Shown piece by piece: positions 51,007 through 58,739 of a stretch of 64,000 nt of DNA (position 1 is its first letter; every line of letters starts with the position of its first letter). The position numbers were made by a program, and so were the translations under genes. Source of the stretch: Methanoregula formicica SMSP (lineage in GTDB: Archaea; Halobacteriota; Methanomicrobia; Methanomicrobiales; Methanospirillaceae); assembly GCF_000327485.1 (NCBI RefSeq), contig NC_019943.1, forward strand, positions 558,001-622,000, written 5' to 3'. A model generated the notes under the pieces. That model saw only the letters and a program-made list of their open reading frames with translations, was not told where the DNA came from and searched no databases.

Positions 51007-51849
51007 TTACGGCTGGACGTTCGCATAGACCGGGTCCGGGTAGATCGGGAACCCGTGCTTTGCAAAGATCGCCTTGCCCTCGTCCGATGCCACGAACGCC
51101 ACGAACTTTGCTGCGGCATCGGAATTCTGCGTGAACGTGGTCATACCGATGGGAGTGATCAGGACCTCGTTTACCGTAAGCGGGATCTCGATCATGTCCA
51201 TCTTGTCGGTTTTGACATTGTCAAGCGTCAGGAGGGCGGCGTCGGCCTGCCCGGCATTCATGATCGTGACCAGTTCGTTGATGGTCGGTGTGCGGGTCAC
51301 CACGTTCTTCTCAACGTCAGCGGTAATGTTCAGCTTCTTGAACATCTTCGCCCCAGCCTTGCCGATGGCCGTGGCATCGACATCACCGAGTGCGATCTTC
51401 ATGCCAGGCTGTGCAAAATCCTTCAGCGTGGCGATGTTCTTCGGATTGCCCTTCTGCACCACAATCACCGGCACGTGGTAGGCAACAAGCTGGTAGGAAT
51501 CGACGAGGCCCTGCGCTTTTGCGGTCTTCCACTCGTTCGTCGAGCCGGGGATGAAGACATCACCCTTGTGGGTCAGGTTCATCTGCGTGATGAGGACTCC
51601 GCTTCCGCCATAACTGTACTGGACGCCGATGCCGTACTTTTGCGTGAATGCCTTACCAGCATCTTCCATCGGGGCCTTGAGCCCAGCGCCGGAGAAGACG
51701 AGGATGCTCTCCGTGGGAACTGCGGTTGTTGCCGCTGCGGTGCTCTTTGCACCCTGTGACGAGGAGGTGCAGCCGGCACATGCCGCTGCGATGAACAGGA
51801 TGACGAGGGCGATACTGATGATGAGTGTTGAGTTCAGTTTCTGGGTCAT
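51007..51849 (-). CDS. modA: molybdate/tungstate-binding lipoprotein
   Basis: The 280-residue product starts MTQKLNSTLIISIALVILF, has a lipobox (ACAGC, Cys about residue 27), then the ModA fold: ILVFSGAGLKAPMEDAGKAF, VQYSYGGSGVLITQM, FIPGSTNEWKTAKAQGLV, KIALGDVDATAIGKAGAKMF and FVAFVASDEGKAIFAKHGFPIY. It captures molybdate or tungstate outside the cell. First gene of the operon. A 22-base AT-rich region upstream (51885-51905, TAATAATTATTTATTA-like) is the likely promoter. Confidence 0.92.
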   Translation of the reverse strand: MTQKLNSTLIISIALVILFIAAACAGCTSSSQGAKSTAAATTAVPTESILVFSGAGLKAPMEDAGKAFTQKYGIGVQYSYGGSGVLITQMNLTHKGDVFIPGSTNEWKTAKAQGLVDSYQLVAYHVPVIVVQKGNPKNIATLKDFAQPGMKIALGDVDATAIGKAGAKMFKKLNITADVEKNVVTRTPTINELVTIMNAGQADAALLTLDNVKTDKMDMIEIPLTVNEVLITPIGMTTFTQNSDAAAKFVAFVASDEGKAIFAKHGFPIYPDPVYANVQP

Positions 51850-52014
51850 GGAAATCATTCCGAGGATCAGGGATCGACCGGACACTAATAAATAATTATT
51901 GATTTACTTTTTTTATTTGTTAACCAGAAAAGCCGGATATTCCGGTTGAACCATTGCAGCGTACAGCAGGAACTGCCAGGTGTGTTCGCTGCGTGGGAAA
52001 GAAGGAAAAAAAGA
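51850..52014 (-). promoter_or_regulatory. promoter region of the mod operon
   Basis: Minus strand: AGTAAATCAATAATTATTTA and TTAGTG follow each other, giving a TATA-like box about 40 bases before the modA ATG (52 bases when counted from the AT-rich centre). The inverted repeat AATAATTATT within it could hold a regulator site, such as for a ModE/TupR-like or other sensor; this is speculative. The remainder of the gap to the fdhB fragment has no gene. Confidence 0.5.
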
Positions 52015-52350
52015 TTAATGTTTGCCCGGCATCGGGTTGAACACATTCTCGTAGATCATGTCGCTGCCGGTGTTGTGCAGGCGGGCGCGCTCCTCTCTCT
52101 CCTCAGCATAGGCAAGGATCGGGAGTTCCATGTCCCGGCCGGGGACGTGGCCGAACATCTTTTCGAGCTCGACCTGCTGGGAGTGCATGAAGAGGGCGTT
52201 CGGGATCTCCGACGGGCAGAGTTCCTGGCACTGGCCGCAGTTCACGCAGCTCGATGCAATGTGGGCGAAGCAGATGAGGTGGAACATGAAGTTCGGGGGG
52301 ACCTCACCGGAGGGGAGGGCTGGAGGAATGATCCATGATACTTCTGGCTT
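52015..52350 (-). pseudogene. 3' fragment of fdhB (formate dehydrogenase beta subunit)
   Basis: The minus-strand frame reads KPEVSWIIPPALPSGEVPPN, then FMFHLICFAHIASSCVNCGQ, and CQELCPSEIPNALFMHSQQ, ending in a normal stop at 52015. The CVNCGQC...C cluster motif and the following LEKMFGHVPGRDMELP are those of the C-terminal Fe-S end of F420-reducing formate dehydrogenase beta (FdhB). A full FdhB has about 400 residues; here only about 111 are left, preceded by TGA and a hairpin at 52381. It is a remnant, unless the missing part sits elsewhere. Confidence 0.8.
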
Positions 52351-52380
52351 TCAGGGAACGTTTGAATGTCTCTCTCCTTC

Positions 52381-52397
52381 GAAGAACTGCGTTCTTC
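52381..52397. repeat. hairpin of the GAAGAA/TTCTTC family
   Basis: GAAGAAC and GTTCTTC around TGC, followed by a second inverted repeat (TTACTC and GGAGTAA). It lies between the truncated fdhB end and repeat copy 2. It has the same outer pairs as the hairpins at 32365, 33533 and 38808. Confidence 0.65.
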
Positions 52398-52433
52398 TCA
52401 TGCTCTTACTCTCCGTTGAGGAGTAATTACACC

Positions 52434-52707
52434 ATAAAATTATCTCTTTGATTTGGGCTTATTTTTCGGATCAGAGCCCATTTTAGGAAACGGGTTTCCG
52501 GATAGTCGCGGTTTTTGGCGAATTACAGCGATCGATTTCAAAAATATTGATGTATAGGGGAAATTTCGAGGATCTGGGAATAATACGGGCGCCAAAATCG
52601 GATTAATTGTTGCCCTTCTGATCGATCGCGGGGGAGGAATTCAGGGAAGTGTGGGGCCGGAAGACCCGGTGGGGGGTCGGATCCGGGGCCGGGATCACAG
52701 CACCAGG
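52434..52707. repeat. dispersed non-coding repeat, copy 2
   Basis: Shares its blocks with 47633-48015: AAAATTATCTC, TTTTTCGGATC-GAGCCCATTTT, TTTTTGGCGAATTA, then CCAAAA...TTAATTG, GAGGAATT...GGGGTCGGAT and GCCGGGATCACAGCAC. It lacks the additional 110 bases of copy 1. Its right end contains the stop codon of the FmdE-like gene (TCA at 52695 on the plus strand). No reading frame of note. Both copies are on the 3' side of a minus-strand gene and next to the 3' fragment of another gene. Confidence 0.7.
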
Positions 52708-53252
52708 TAATATGCCCCGTCCGCACAGGCTTTGCATATGGCCTTGCCATCCCGCATAATCTCGCGGCCGTCCATGATCCGCTCGCCGCATTGCGTGCAG
52801 AGCGTCTTGTGTTTCGGCATCCCTGGAATATCGTTCTCGGGAATTTCAACGGAGACCCGCTGAATCTTTAGGATCTCTTCATCAGGGGCGGTCGCAAGGG
52901 CCTGCAGCATCTCCTTTGGGTCCATCTGGTCGTGCTTTGCCCGGTTCTTCTCGTCCACGGCAACCCGCACGGCCCGGCCGGACTTCAGGTCGACAAACGT
53001 TGCGGCAAACCTGCCGTAGTCGCGGAACTTGAGGCTGCGGTGGCCCAGCGAACAACCGGTGATGGCCTGCACGGCATCAGCGCCGCACCGGTCGATCTCC
53101 ATGTATACGATCAGATCGCGGTGGTGTTCGAGAGGGTTCAGCCCGAGTTCGCGGAGCCCGGCGATTGTCAGCCGGGTGCCCAGCACGATCCCGGCGCAGA
53201 CATGACCGTGGAATTCTCTCGCTTTTGCAAACAAACTATCATAATCGCTCAT
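52695..53252 (-). CDS. FmdE-type metal-binding protein
   Basis: The 185-residue product has the FmdE N-terminal domain with FHGHVCAGIVLGTRLTIAGLREL (conserved His and Cys likely bind metal), DRCGADAVQAITGCSLGHRSL, and a C-terminal zinc ribbon CTQCGERI...CKACADG. FmdE was first seen with formylmethanofuran dehydrogenase, but stand-alone forms often lie near metal importers. Its start overlaps the stop of the methyltransferase gene (ATGA at 53249-53252), which faces the metal-importer operon. I infer that it handles the imported metal or chelate. Confidence 0.85.
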   Translation of the reverse strand: MSDYDSLFAKAREFHGHVCAGIVLGTRLTIAGLRELGLNPLEHHRDLIVYMEIDRCGADAVQAITGCSLGHRSLKFRDYGRFAATFVDLKSGRAVRVAVDEKNRAKHDQMDPKEMLQALATAPDEEILKIQRVSVEIPENDIPGMPKHKTLCTQCGERIMDGREIMRDGKAICKACADGAYYLVL

Positions 53253-54178
53253 GATCTCCTCCTCTTTCCTGAGGTCTTGTTATCTTTGTTGTTCCCGCCG
53301 GTATTCCGTGCGTCAGCGACATTCCACCAGAGATGGGCGCCAAGGGTCTTTTCCCCCAGCACGAATCCCTGGTCCGTCTTCCGCAGCATGGCGTGGAGAT
53401 AATTCCTCACAATTTCCTCATGCTCCGGAGCCGCGCAGTTCAGGCGCCGGATGTATTCTCCCGTAGCCTCCTCGAACGTGGCAAAGGAGGATGCCGGTGA
53501 CTTGGTCTCGACAGTAAGGTTCGCGTAGATCCCCATCTCGAAAAGGACCATAAAGAGCCAGTCAGCCGTGGGCTCGCCCGGGAACTCCCCGCCATGGATC
53601 AGCGGCCAGAGGTCCCGGTTCACGTTCGCCCAGGCTGGCGGGGTAAGGAACCAGAAGAGGTGTACGGTCCCGTGGCAGCAGCGCTGCATCTTTGCGATTG
53701 CCTCTGCAATGTCCATCATCGTGAGGGAGTAGGACGCGATCACGATATCGTAGGGCTCGCCGAGTTCTTCCATGCCCACATCCTCCCACCGTTTCGGGAT
53801 AACCGATATGCCGGAGATGTTCTCTTGGACAATTCGTTCAGCCAGTGCCTCCCGCATCACATCCGAAGGTTCGACAACCGTCACCGTACACCCGCGGGCC
53901 GCCAGCGGTATGGCAAACGTGCCGGGTCCGGCGCCGATGTCCAGCACGCGCGAGCCATCGGGTATCGCCATGGCCTCCAGCCGTTCCCCGGTCTGGTGCT
54001 GGTTCTTCTCCCGGCCCTTCATGTACACGGTTTTGACATTCTTCCTGTTGTTCCAGAACTGCTTGTTGTTGCCATAGTTCGGCACGGCGCAGTGCGCCAG
54101 CTTGACCCGGCGCCACCGTTCACTCCAAGTTGGTAAAGGGATACTCCCGGTATATGGGGGGCTGGTATACTCGTTCAT
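53249..54178 (-). CDS. SAM-dependent methyltransferase (metal cluster, leftward operon)
   Basis: The 309-residue product begins MNEYTSPPYTGSIPLPTWSE and carries a class I SAM motif VLDIGAGPGTFAIPLAARG, VVEPSDVMREALAER and a partner motif DIVIASYSL. Before the methyltransferase core is a segment with WRRVKLAHCAVPNYGNNKQFWNNRKNVKTVYM. A GGGGAGA stands seven bases before the ATG at 54178, which I take as the start; a longer frame begins at 54226 in the promoter region. Substrate unknown; with FmdE-type, DUF364 and importer genes nearby, a small metal-binding molecule is a good guess. Confidence 0.8.
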   Translation of the reverse strand: MNEYTSPPYTGSIPLPTWSERWRRVKLAHCAVPNYGNNKQFWNNRKNVKTVYMKGREKNQHQTGERLEAMAIPDGSRVLDIGAGPGTFAIPLAARGCTVTVVEPSDVMREALAERIVQENISGISVIPKRWEDVGMEELGEPYDIVIASYSLTMMDIAEAIAKMQRCCHGTVHLFWFLTPPAWANVNRDLWPLIHGGEFPGEPTADWLFMVLFEMGIYANLTVETKSPASSFATFEEATGEYIRRLNCAAPEHEEIVRNYLHAMLRKTDQGFVLGEKTLGAHLWWNVADARNTGGNNKDNKTSGKRRRS

Positions 54179-54360
54179 TGATTCTCTCCCCGTTTGTTGT
54201 TCACTTATACTAATTGATTTTTTCATTTATTAATGACATTAAGCGAACATGGTGCAGGAGATGAAAACTCTCTTGTAAAATGATATTAGTTTACTTCTCA
54301 AAAAATTAACCAATTTCCCAAAACTTAAATGGTCCAACAGACAACCGGATCAGGATCACT
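54179..54360. promoter_or_regulatory. divergent promoter region of the metal cluster
   Basis: A 182-base AT-rich gap separates the leftward methyltransferase-fmdE pair from the rightward genes. Near-matching inverted elements TATACTAAT (about 54208) and ATTAGTTTA (about 54285) flank the centre, and T/A-rich boxes on both sides could be TATA boxes. A common regulator, for instance a metal sensor, might bind here and control both operons. The exact operator cannot be assigned by reading. Confidence 0.45.
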
Positions 54361-54807
54361 ATGGGCTCAAAAGATGTCATGACAACCTTTGCCGAGCGGG
54401 ACATCCGCCAGTATTTTTCTGAATTCGACGGATGGAATATTGCCCCGATCACCGGAGTGCAATCACCGGTTGGCTTGTACCGGGCATCCCGGAACCGGCT
54501 GTACCACGAAGAAGTGGCCTTCATTGCGGTCTCATTTGATCCAATTCCGGAAAACGAGTGCATAACCGCTCTCGACGCACTTCCCTCAAGCCGGGGATCG
54601 CGGGTGAAGAAATTCCTGCTCACGCCACAGGCAACCGACACGTCATTTGTCCCTCCCCACGTGCAGGTCCTCCTGATGAAGGCATTCGCCTTTGCCGATG
54701 GCGATCTGGTCTGGCTCACGAAGAAGAAGAATGCCCGGCAGTATGCCTGTGCGCCTGCAGCACCGGCACCTGAACCGGTTACCACTCCCGCCACCCCGAC
54801 ATCATAA
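54361..54807 (+). CDS. unknown protein at the head of the metal-uptake operon
   Basis: The 148-residue product begins MGSKDVMTTFAERDIRQYFSEFDGWNIAPI and has a mixed alpha/beta fold with YHEEVAFIAVSFDPIPENEC, GSRVKKFLLTPQATD, and a Pro/Ala/Thr-rich tail of about 25 residues. No signal peptide. I recognise no family. It starts the rightward operon; 15 bases later the metal-dependent hydrolase-like gene begins. Its place argues for a role tied to the cluster. Confidence 0.6.
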   Translation: MGSKDVMTTFAERDIRQYFSEFDGWNIAPITGVQSPVGLYRASRNRLYHEEVAFIAVSFDPIPENECITALDALPSSRGSRVKKFLLTPQATDTSFVPPHVQVLLMKAFAFADGDLVWLTKKKNARQYACAPAAPAPEPVTTPATPTS

Positions 54808-54822
54808 TTCCGGAAACCGGCA

Positions 54823-55557
54823 ATGATCACGCGTCAGCATCTCCTGCTCGTACTGTTGTGCAGCGTTATCCTCAGCAGTGCCATCGTGGATTATAATCCG
54901 GCCCTGGCATTCCTAGTTGCCATCGGTGCGGGTACTGGTGCCATCATTCCGGATATCCAGATGAAACGGCCGAACAATAATCCGCTCCGGACGAGTGCGT
55001 GGGTGGTTGCCCAGGTGGGCCGGCGGATCTGCACACCGGTCATGTGCATATTCTATCGCAGGATCTTCAGGATCGATTGTAACCCTGGCGACAAATGGCT
55101 GACCCACTCCCTTCCCGGGTTAATCCTGAACTTCGGTATTCTTTCAGCAATCGCGTTTGTCCCGGTATTCGTATTCGGGGATGAGATTCCCGTGCTTCTC
55201 GTCATGGGGTTCCTCGCAGGGCTGTTGTTTGGCATGGTCCTCCACCTTGCAGAAGACTGCTGCTGCCGCAAAGGAATCGCGCTCTTCCATCCCTTCAATG
55301 ATACCAGGATTTACGGCTCAATCCGGCCCTGCGATGTCATCGACCGCCGGATCACCGGGTTCTACGTGTACCACGCCACGGTCCTCTTCTTTTTCCTGCT
55401 CATCCAGTCGGCGGTCCATGTCTCGTTCTATGAGATGATCGCTTTTGGTCTCTTTTCCATCTGCCTTTGCGTCGGATCCATGATCTGGCAGTCGGATGTC
55501 CGGATTGAGCTTCCGGATAACCGGATCGCTGACAGCCAGGAGGTAACAGTCACGTGA
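54823..55557 (+). CDS. YdjM-type membrane metal-dependent hydrolase family protein
   Basis: The 244-residue product has about six hydrophobic segments, with DKWLTHSLPGLILN (D..THS) and LHLAEDCCCRKGIALFHPF, a His/Asp pattern of the YdjM family (LexA-regulated, membrane-bound metal-dependent hydrolases). Function of the family is not well known. It begins 15 bases after the unknown gene and ends 10 bases before the permease gene, so it is in the same operon. CCC in the second motif is unusual. Confidence 0.72.
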   Translation: MITRQHLLLVLLCSVILSSAIVDYNPALAFLVAIGAGTGAIIPDIQMKRPNNNPLRTSAWVVAQVGRRICTPVMCIFYRRIFRIDCNPGDKWLTHSLPGLILNFGILSAIAFVPVFVFGDEIPVLLVMGFLAGLLFGMVLHLAEDCCCRKGIALFHPFNDTRIYGSIRPCDVIDRRITGFYVYHATVLFFFLLIQSAVHVSFYEMIAFGLFSICLCVGSMIWQSDVRIELPDNRIADSQEVTVT

Positions 55558-55567
55558 AGGGAGTATT

Positions 55568-56671
55568 ATGATATCTATTGCAAGGATATCCACGACCCTC
55601 TCCGGAGTAACGGCAGCAGTCGGTCAGCTCACAAGCCGGATATCAGCAGGCGCGACAGGTATGGTCTTCATCTACAGCCTCCTGCCCCTCATCTTCATCT
55701 GCTCCCTCTTCTTCGGGAGGTACGAGGTCTCCCCGCAGCATGTTCTCCAGATACTTGCAGCACCGGTCACAGACCTTGTGCCGGGAAACCTCATCCAAAT
55801 CGAACATACCTGGACGGCCGCTGAGGAGAATGTCATTTACCAGATCCGGCTCCCCCGGCTTGTCGCAGCAGTACTTGTCGGGGCCGGACTCTCCATCGCC
55901 GGTGCCGCTTACCAGGGGCTCTTCAAGAACCCGCTTGTCTCACCGGATATCCTCGGCGTGGCATCCGGTGCCGGCTTCGGCGCGGCACTTGCCATCCTCC
56001 TCTCGTGGAACATGGCTATGATCCAGGTATCGGCCTTCTGCTTCGGGATCCTCGCGGTCACCATCACGTACCTCCTCAGCAGGTTTTACCGGACAACACC
56101 CACGCTGATCCTCGTCCTGTCGGGTATTATCGTTGCCGCGTTCTTCACCGCCCTTATCTCGCTCACCAAGTACGTGGCAGACCCGTACGAGAAGCTGCCG
56201 GCCATCACCTTCTGGCTGATGGGCAGCCTCGCCTCGGTCCGCTATTCCGACCTCCTGATGGTCATCCCGTTCTTTCTTATCGCAACGGGAATCCTCCTCC
56301 TCATCCGCTGGCGCATCAACCTGCTTGCCGTGGGCGACGACGAGGCCCGGGCGCTCGGCATCGACACGAAACGGATGGGGCAGGTGATCATCCTCTGCTC
56401 CACGCTCATCACGGCATCAGCAGTATGCATTGCCGGCATCATCGGCTGGGTCGGCCTCGTTGTCCCGCATCTCGGCCGTATGCTGGTCGGTCCGGATTAT
56501 ACCCGGCTCCTGCCCGCGTGCCTGCTTCTTGGGGCCTGCTACATGCTCATTATCGATGACCTTGCGCGGATGCTCACGAATGCCGAGATCCCGCTCGGGA
56601 TCCTGACGGCCATCGTTGGCGCCCCGTTCTTTGCGTACCTGCTCAGCAGGAAATCGGTGGGGTGGATATGA
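55568..56671 (+). CDS. FecCD/BtuC-type ABC importer permease
   Basis: The 367-residue product has about ten hydrophobic segments and FecCD features: RLPRLVAAVLVGAGLSIAGAAYQGLFKNPLVSPDILGVASGAGFGAAL (with QGLFKNPLxxPDxLG), ALGIDTKRMGQVIILCSTLITASAVCIAGIIGWVGLVVPHLGR near the end. This is the transmembrane part of type II importers for iron chelates, cobalamin or related metal complexes. Overlaps the ATPase gene. Confidence 0.93.
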   Translation: MISIARISTTLSGVTAAVGQLTSRISAGATGMVFIYSLLPLIFICSLFFGRYEVSPQHVLQILAAPVTDLVPGNLIQIEHTWTAAEENVIYQIRLPRLVAAVLVGAGLSIAGAAYQGLFKNPLVSPDILGVASGAGFGAALAILLSWNMAMIQVSAFCFGILAVTITYLLSRFYRTTPTLILVLSGIIVAAFFTALISLTKYVADPYEKLPAITFWLMGSLASVRYSDLLMVIPFFLIATGILLLIRWRINLLAVGDDEARALGIDTKRMGQVIILCSTLITASAVCIAGIIGWVGLVVPHLGRMLVGPDYTRLLPACLLLGACYMLIIDDLARMLTNAEIPLGILTAIVGAPFFAYLLSRKSVGWI

Positions 56672-57519
56672 TCCTTGACGTGAACCAGGCCGGGTTCCGG
56701 TACGATTCGGTACGGATGATCTTCTCGGGCATCTCGTTCTCGCTTGGGGAGCAGGAGGTGCTCTGCATCCTTGGTCCGAACGGGATCGGCAAGTCAACGC
56801 TCATCCGGTGCCTTGCAAACCTCTACCCGCTCTGTGCGGGCTCAATCCGCCTGCACGACCGGGACATACGGTCCCTGAACTATCGCGACGTGGCCCGGGT
56901 CATCGGGTACGTTCCGCAGGCCCATGAGATCACCTTCCCGTTCAGTGTCCGGGAGTTCGTCCTCATGGGGAGGGCCCCGCACCTCGGGCTCTTTGCCTCG
57001 CCGGGAAAGGAGGATCGTACAAAAGCGGACGAGGCCATCGGGCTTGTCGGCATACAAAAGATCACAGACAAGCCGGTCAACGAGATCAGCGGCGGGGAGT
57101 ACCAGCTCGCCATGATTGCACGGGCACTTGCGCAGGAACCGGAGGTGCTCCTGCTGGACGAGCCTACCTCGCACCTGGACTTCGGGAACCAGATCCGGGT
57201 CCTGGAGATCATCGACCGGCTTGCCCGTGACGGTTTGTCCGTGATCATGAGCTCCCACTTCCCGGACCACGCGTTCCTCACCTCCAACAATGTTGCCATC
57301 ATGCAGCACGGCTCGTTCATGGCCTATGGGCTTGCAGAAGAGGTTGTCACGGAGACGAACCTGAAGGCGACATACGGGGTTGACGTCTCAATCACGTACA
57401 GCCATGACGTGGAACGGCATGTCTGCGTGCCGCACCGGTCCGGGCAGTGCCGGTGCCGGGATCCAAAGCAGCCGGAATATTCTCCGAAAATGGCCGCAAT
57501 GGTCCCTGCGATGAGGTAA
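56668..57519 (+). CDS. ABC importer ATPase, FepC/BtuD type
   Basis: The 283-residue product has Walker A GPNGIGKSTLIRCL, ABC signature ISGGEYQLAMIARAL, Walker B VLLLDEPTSHLD and H-loop SSHFPDH. The motif order fits FepC/BtuD-type ATPases. After about residue 245 there is an extra tail with His and Cys (HVCVPHRSGQCRCRD), which might bind metal. GTG at 56662 is an alternative start. It overlaps the permease by four bases. Confidence 0.92.
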   Translation: MILDVNQAGFRYDSVRMIFSGISFSLGEQEVLCILGPNGIGKSTLIRCLANLYPLCAGSIRLHDRDIRSLNYRDVARVIGYVPQAHEITFPFSVREFVLMGRAPHLGLFASPGKEDRTKADEAIGLVGIQKITDKPVNEISGGEYQLAMIARALAQEPEVLLLDEPTSHLDFGNQIRVLEIIDRLARDGLSVIMSSHFPDHAFLTSNNVAIMQHGSFMAYGLAEEVVTETNLKATYGVDVSITYSHDVERHVCVPHRSGQCRCRDPKQPEYSPKMAAMVPAMR

Positions 57520-57623
57520 GACGTTTTCCCGAAAACCAGAGTTCCGCTCCGACCGGGAAACACTGAGCAGGCAGATCCCATCCTATATTCGGGAGGGAAC
57601 GGGGAATTCAGAGGTATATCATT

Positions 57624-58721
57624 ATGACAGAACCCGAAAAGAAGCAAAAGAACAGCCGGTTGATCAAGATCCTTGCCGGGATCATTATCATCGGAGCTGT
57701 CCTTGCAGTTGCTGCAGTGATTGCATTGCCCAAAGCTGCTGCGGGACCGGTTGCTCACCAGACCCGGACCATCACCGATATGATGGGCAATACCGTGGTT
57801 GTTCCGCAGGAAGTCAACCGCATTGTTGTCACCTGTTGTGGGGGAGCCACCCATGAGGTGATGGTCATGGGAGCGGCAGATAGGATCGTTGCCCAGCCCG
57901 CCAAGTGCATCATGCCCGAGCTCAAGGTCATGAAACCGGGTTTCTCGTCCGTGACGGATGCCGGATCCTTTGACGACATCAATGTTGAGCAGATCATCGC
58001 GCTCCATCCCGATGTCGTCATTGCCAGTGTCACCTCGGAAAAGGGGAACACGAAACTCCGCGAGGCGGGCATCCCTGTTGTGACTGTCATGACCGGCCGC
58101 GGCAACATGAGCCAGATGCGGTCTGAGTTCGCCATGATGGGCCAGCTCCTGGGATCCGGGAATCAGGCGTCCTCATTAAACAACTACTGGGAGACGAAGC
58201 TCGCTCTTGTGAAGGAACGTATTGCAGCGATCCCGGCAAACGAGAAAAAACGGGTCTACTACATGCTGGGGAAGACCACCCACACCAACGGGGGAAGTTG
58301 GTGGGGACAGGAGTACGTCACTGCGGCCGGCGGCATCAATGTTGCCGAGGAACTCGGGACAAACCGGGACACCTCGCTTGAACAGCTGGTGAAATGGAAC
58401 CCGGAAGTCATCATCATCAGCAGCAACGAAGGCACCTTTATTCCCATAGCGGATGTGAAGAACAACGCCCAGCTGGGCAGTATCAGTGCTGTTAAGAACA
58501 ACCAGCTCTACGAATGCCCCATCGGATCGTTCTGGTGGGATCGGCCGTCGCCCGAAGCGCCGTTAGGAATCATCTGGCTTGCAAAGACACTGTACCCGGA
58601 GAAATTCTCCGACATTGATCTCAAAGCTGAGACGCAGGACTTTTACCGGACGTATTACGGGTACACACTCAGCGACGCTGAGTATGAGAAATTCCTCAAC
58701 CCGCAGCCTGCCACAAAATAA
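57624..58721 (+). CDS. metal-chelate ABC transporter substrate-binding protein 1
   Basis: The 365-residue product has an N-terminal membrane anchor (KILAGIIIIGAVLAVAAVIAL) without a lipobox and the type III periplasmic-binding fold: TRTITDMMGNTVVVPQEVNRIVVTCC, VEQIIALHPDVVIAS, WNPEVIIISSNEG and PSPEAPLGIIWLAKTLYPE. VTCCGG carries two Cys near the ligand cleft. The stretch ITDMMGNTV is shared with the two later binding proteins. It starts 104 bases after the ATPase. Confidence 0.9.
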   Translation: MTEPEKKQKNSRLIKILAGIIIIGAVLAVAAVIALPKAAAGPVAHQTRTITDMMGNTVVVPQEVNRIVVTCCGGATHEVMVMGAADRIVAQPAKCIMPELKVMKPGFSSVTDAGSFDDINVEQIIALHPDVVIASVTSEKGNTKLREAGIPVVTVMTGRGNMSQMRSEFAMMGQLLGSGNQASSLNNYWETKLALVKERIAAIPANEKKRVYYMLGKTTHTNGGSWWGQEYVTAAGGINVAEELGTNRDTSLEQLVKWNPEVIIISSNEGTFIPIADVKNNAQLGSISAVKNNQLYECPIGSFWWDRPSPEAPLGIIWLAKTLYPEKFSDIDLKAETQDFYRTYYGYTLSDAEYEKFLNPQPATK

Positions 58722-58739
58722 CGGAACACGTGAAGATGT

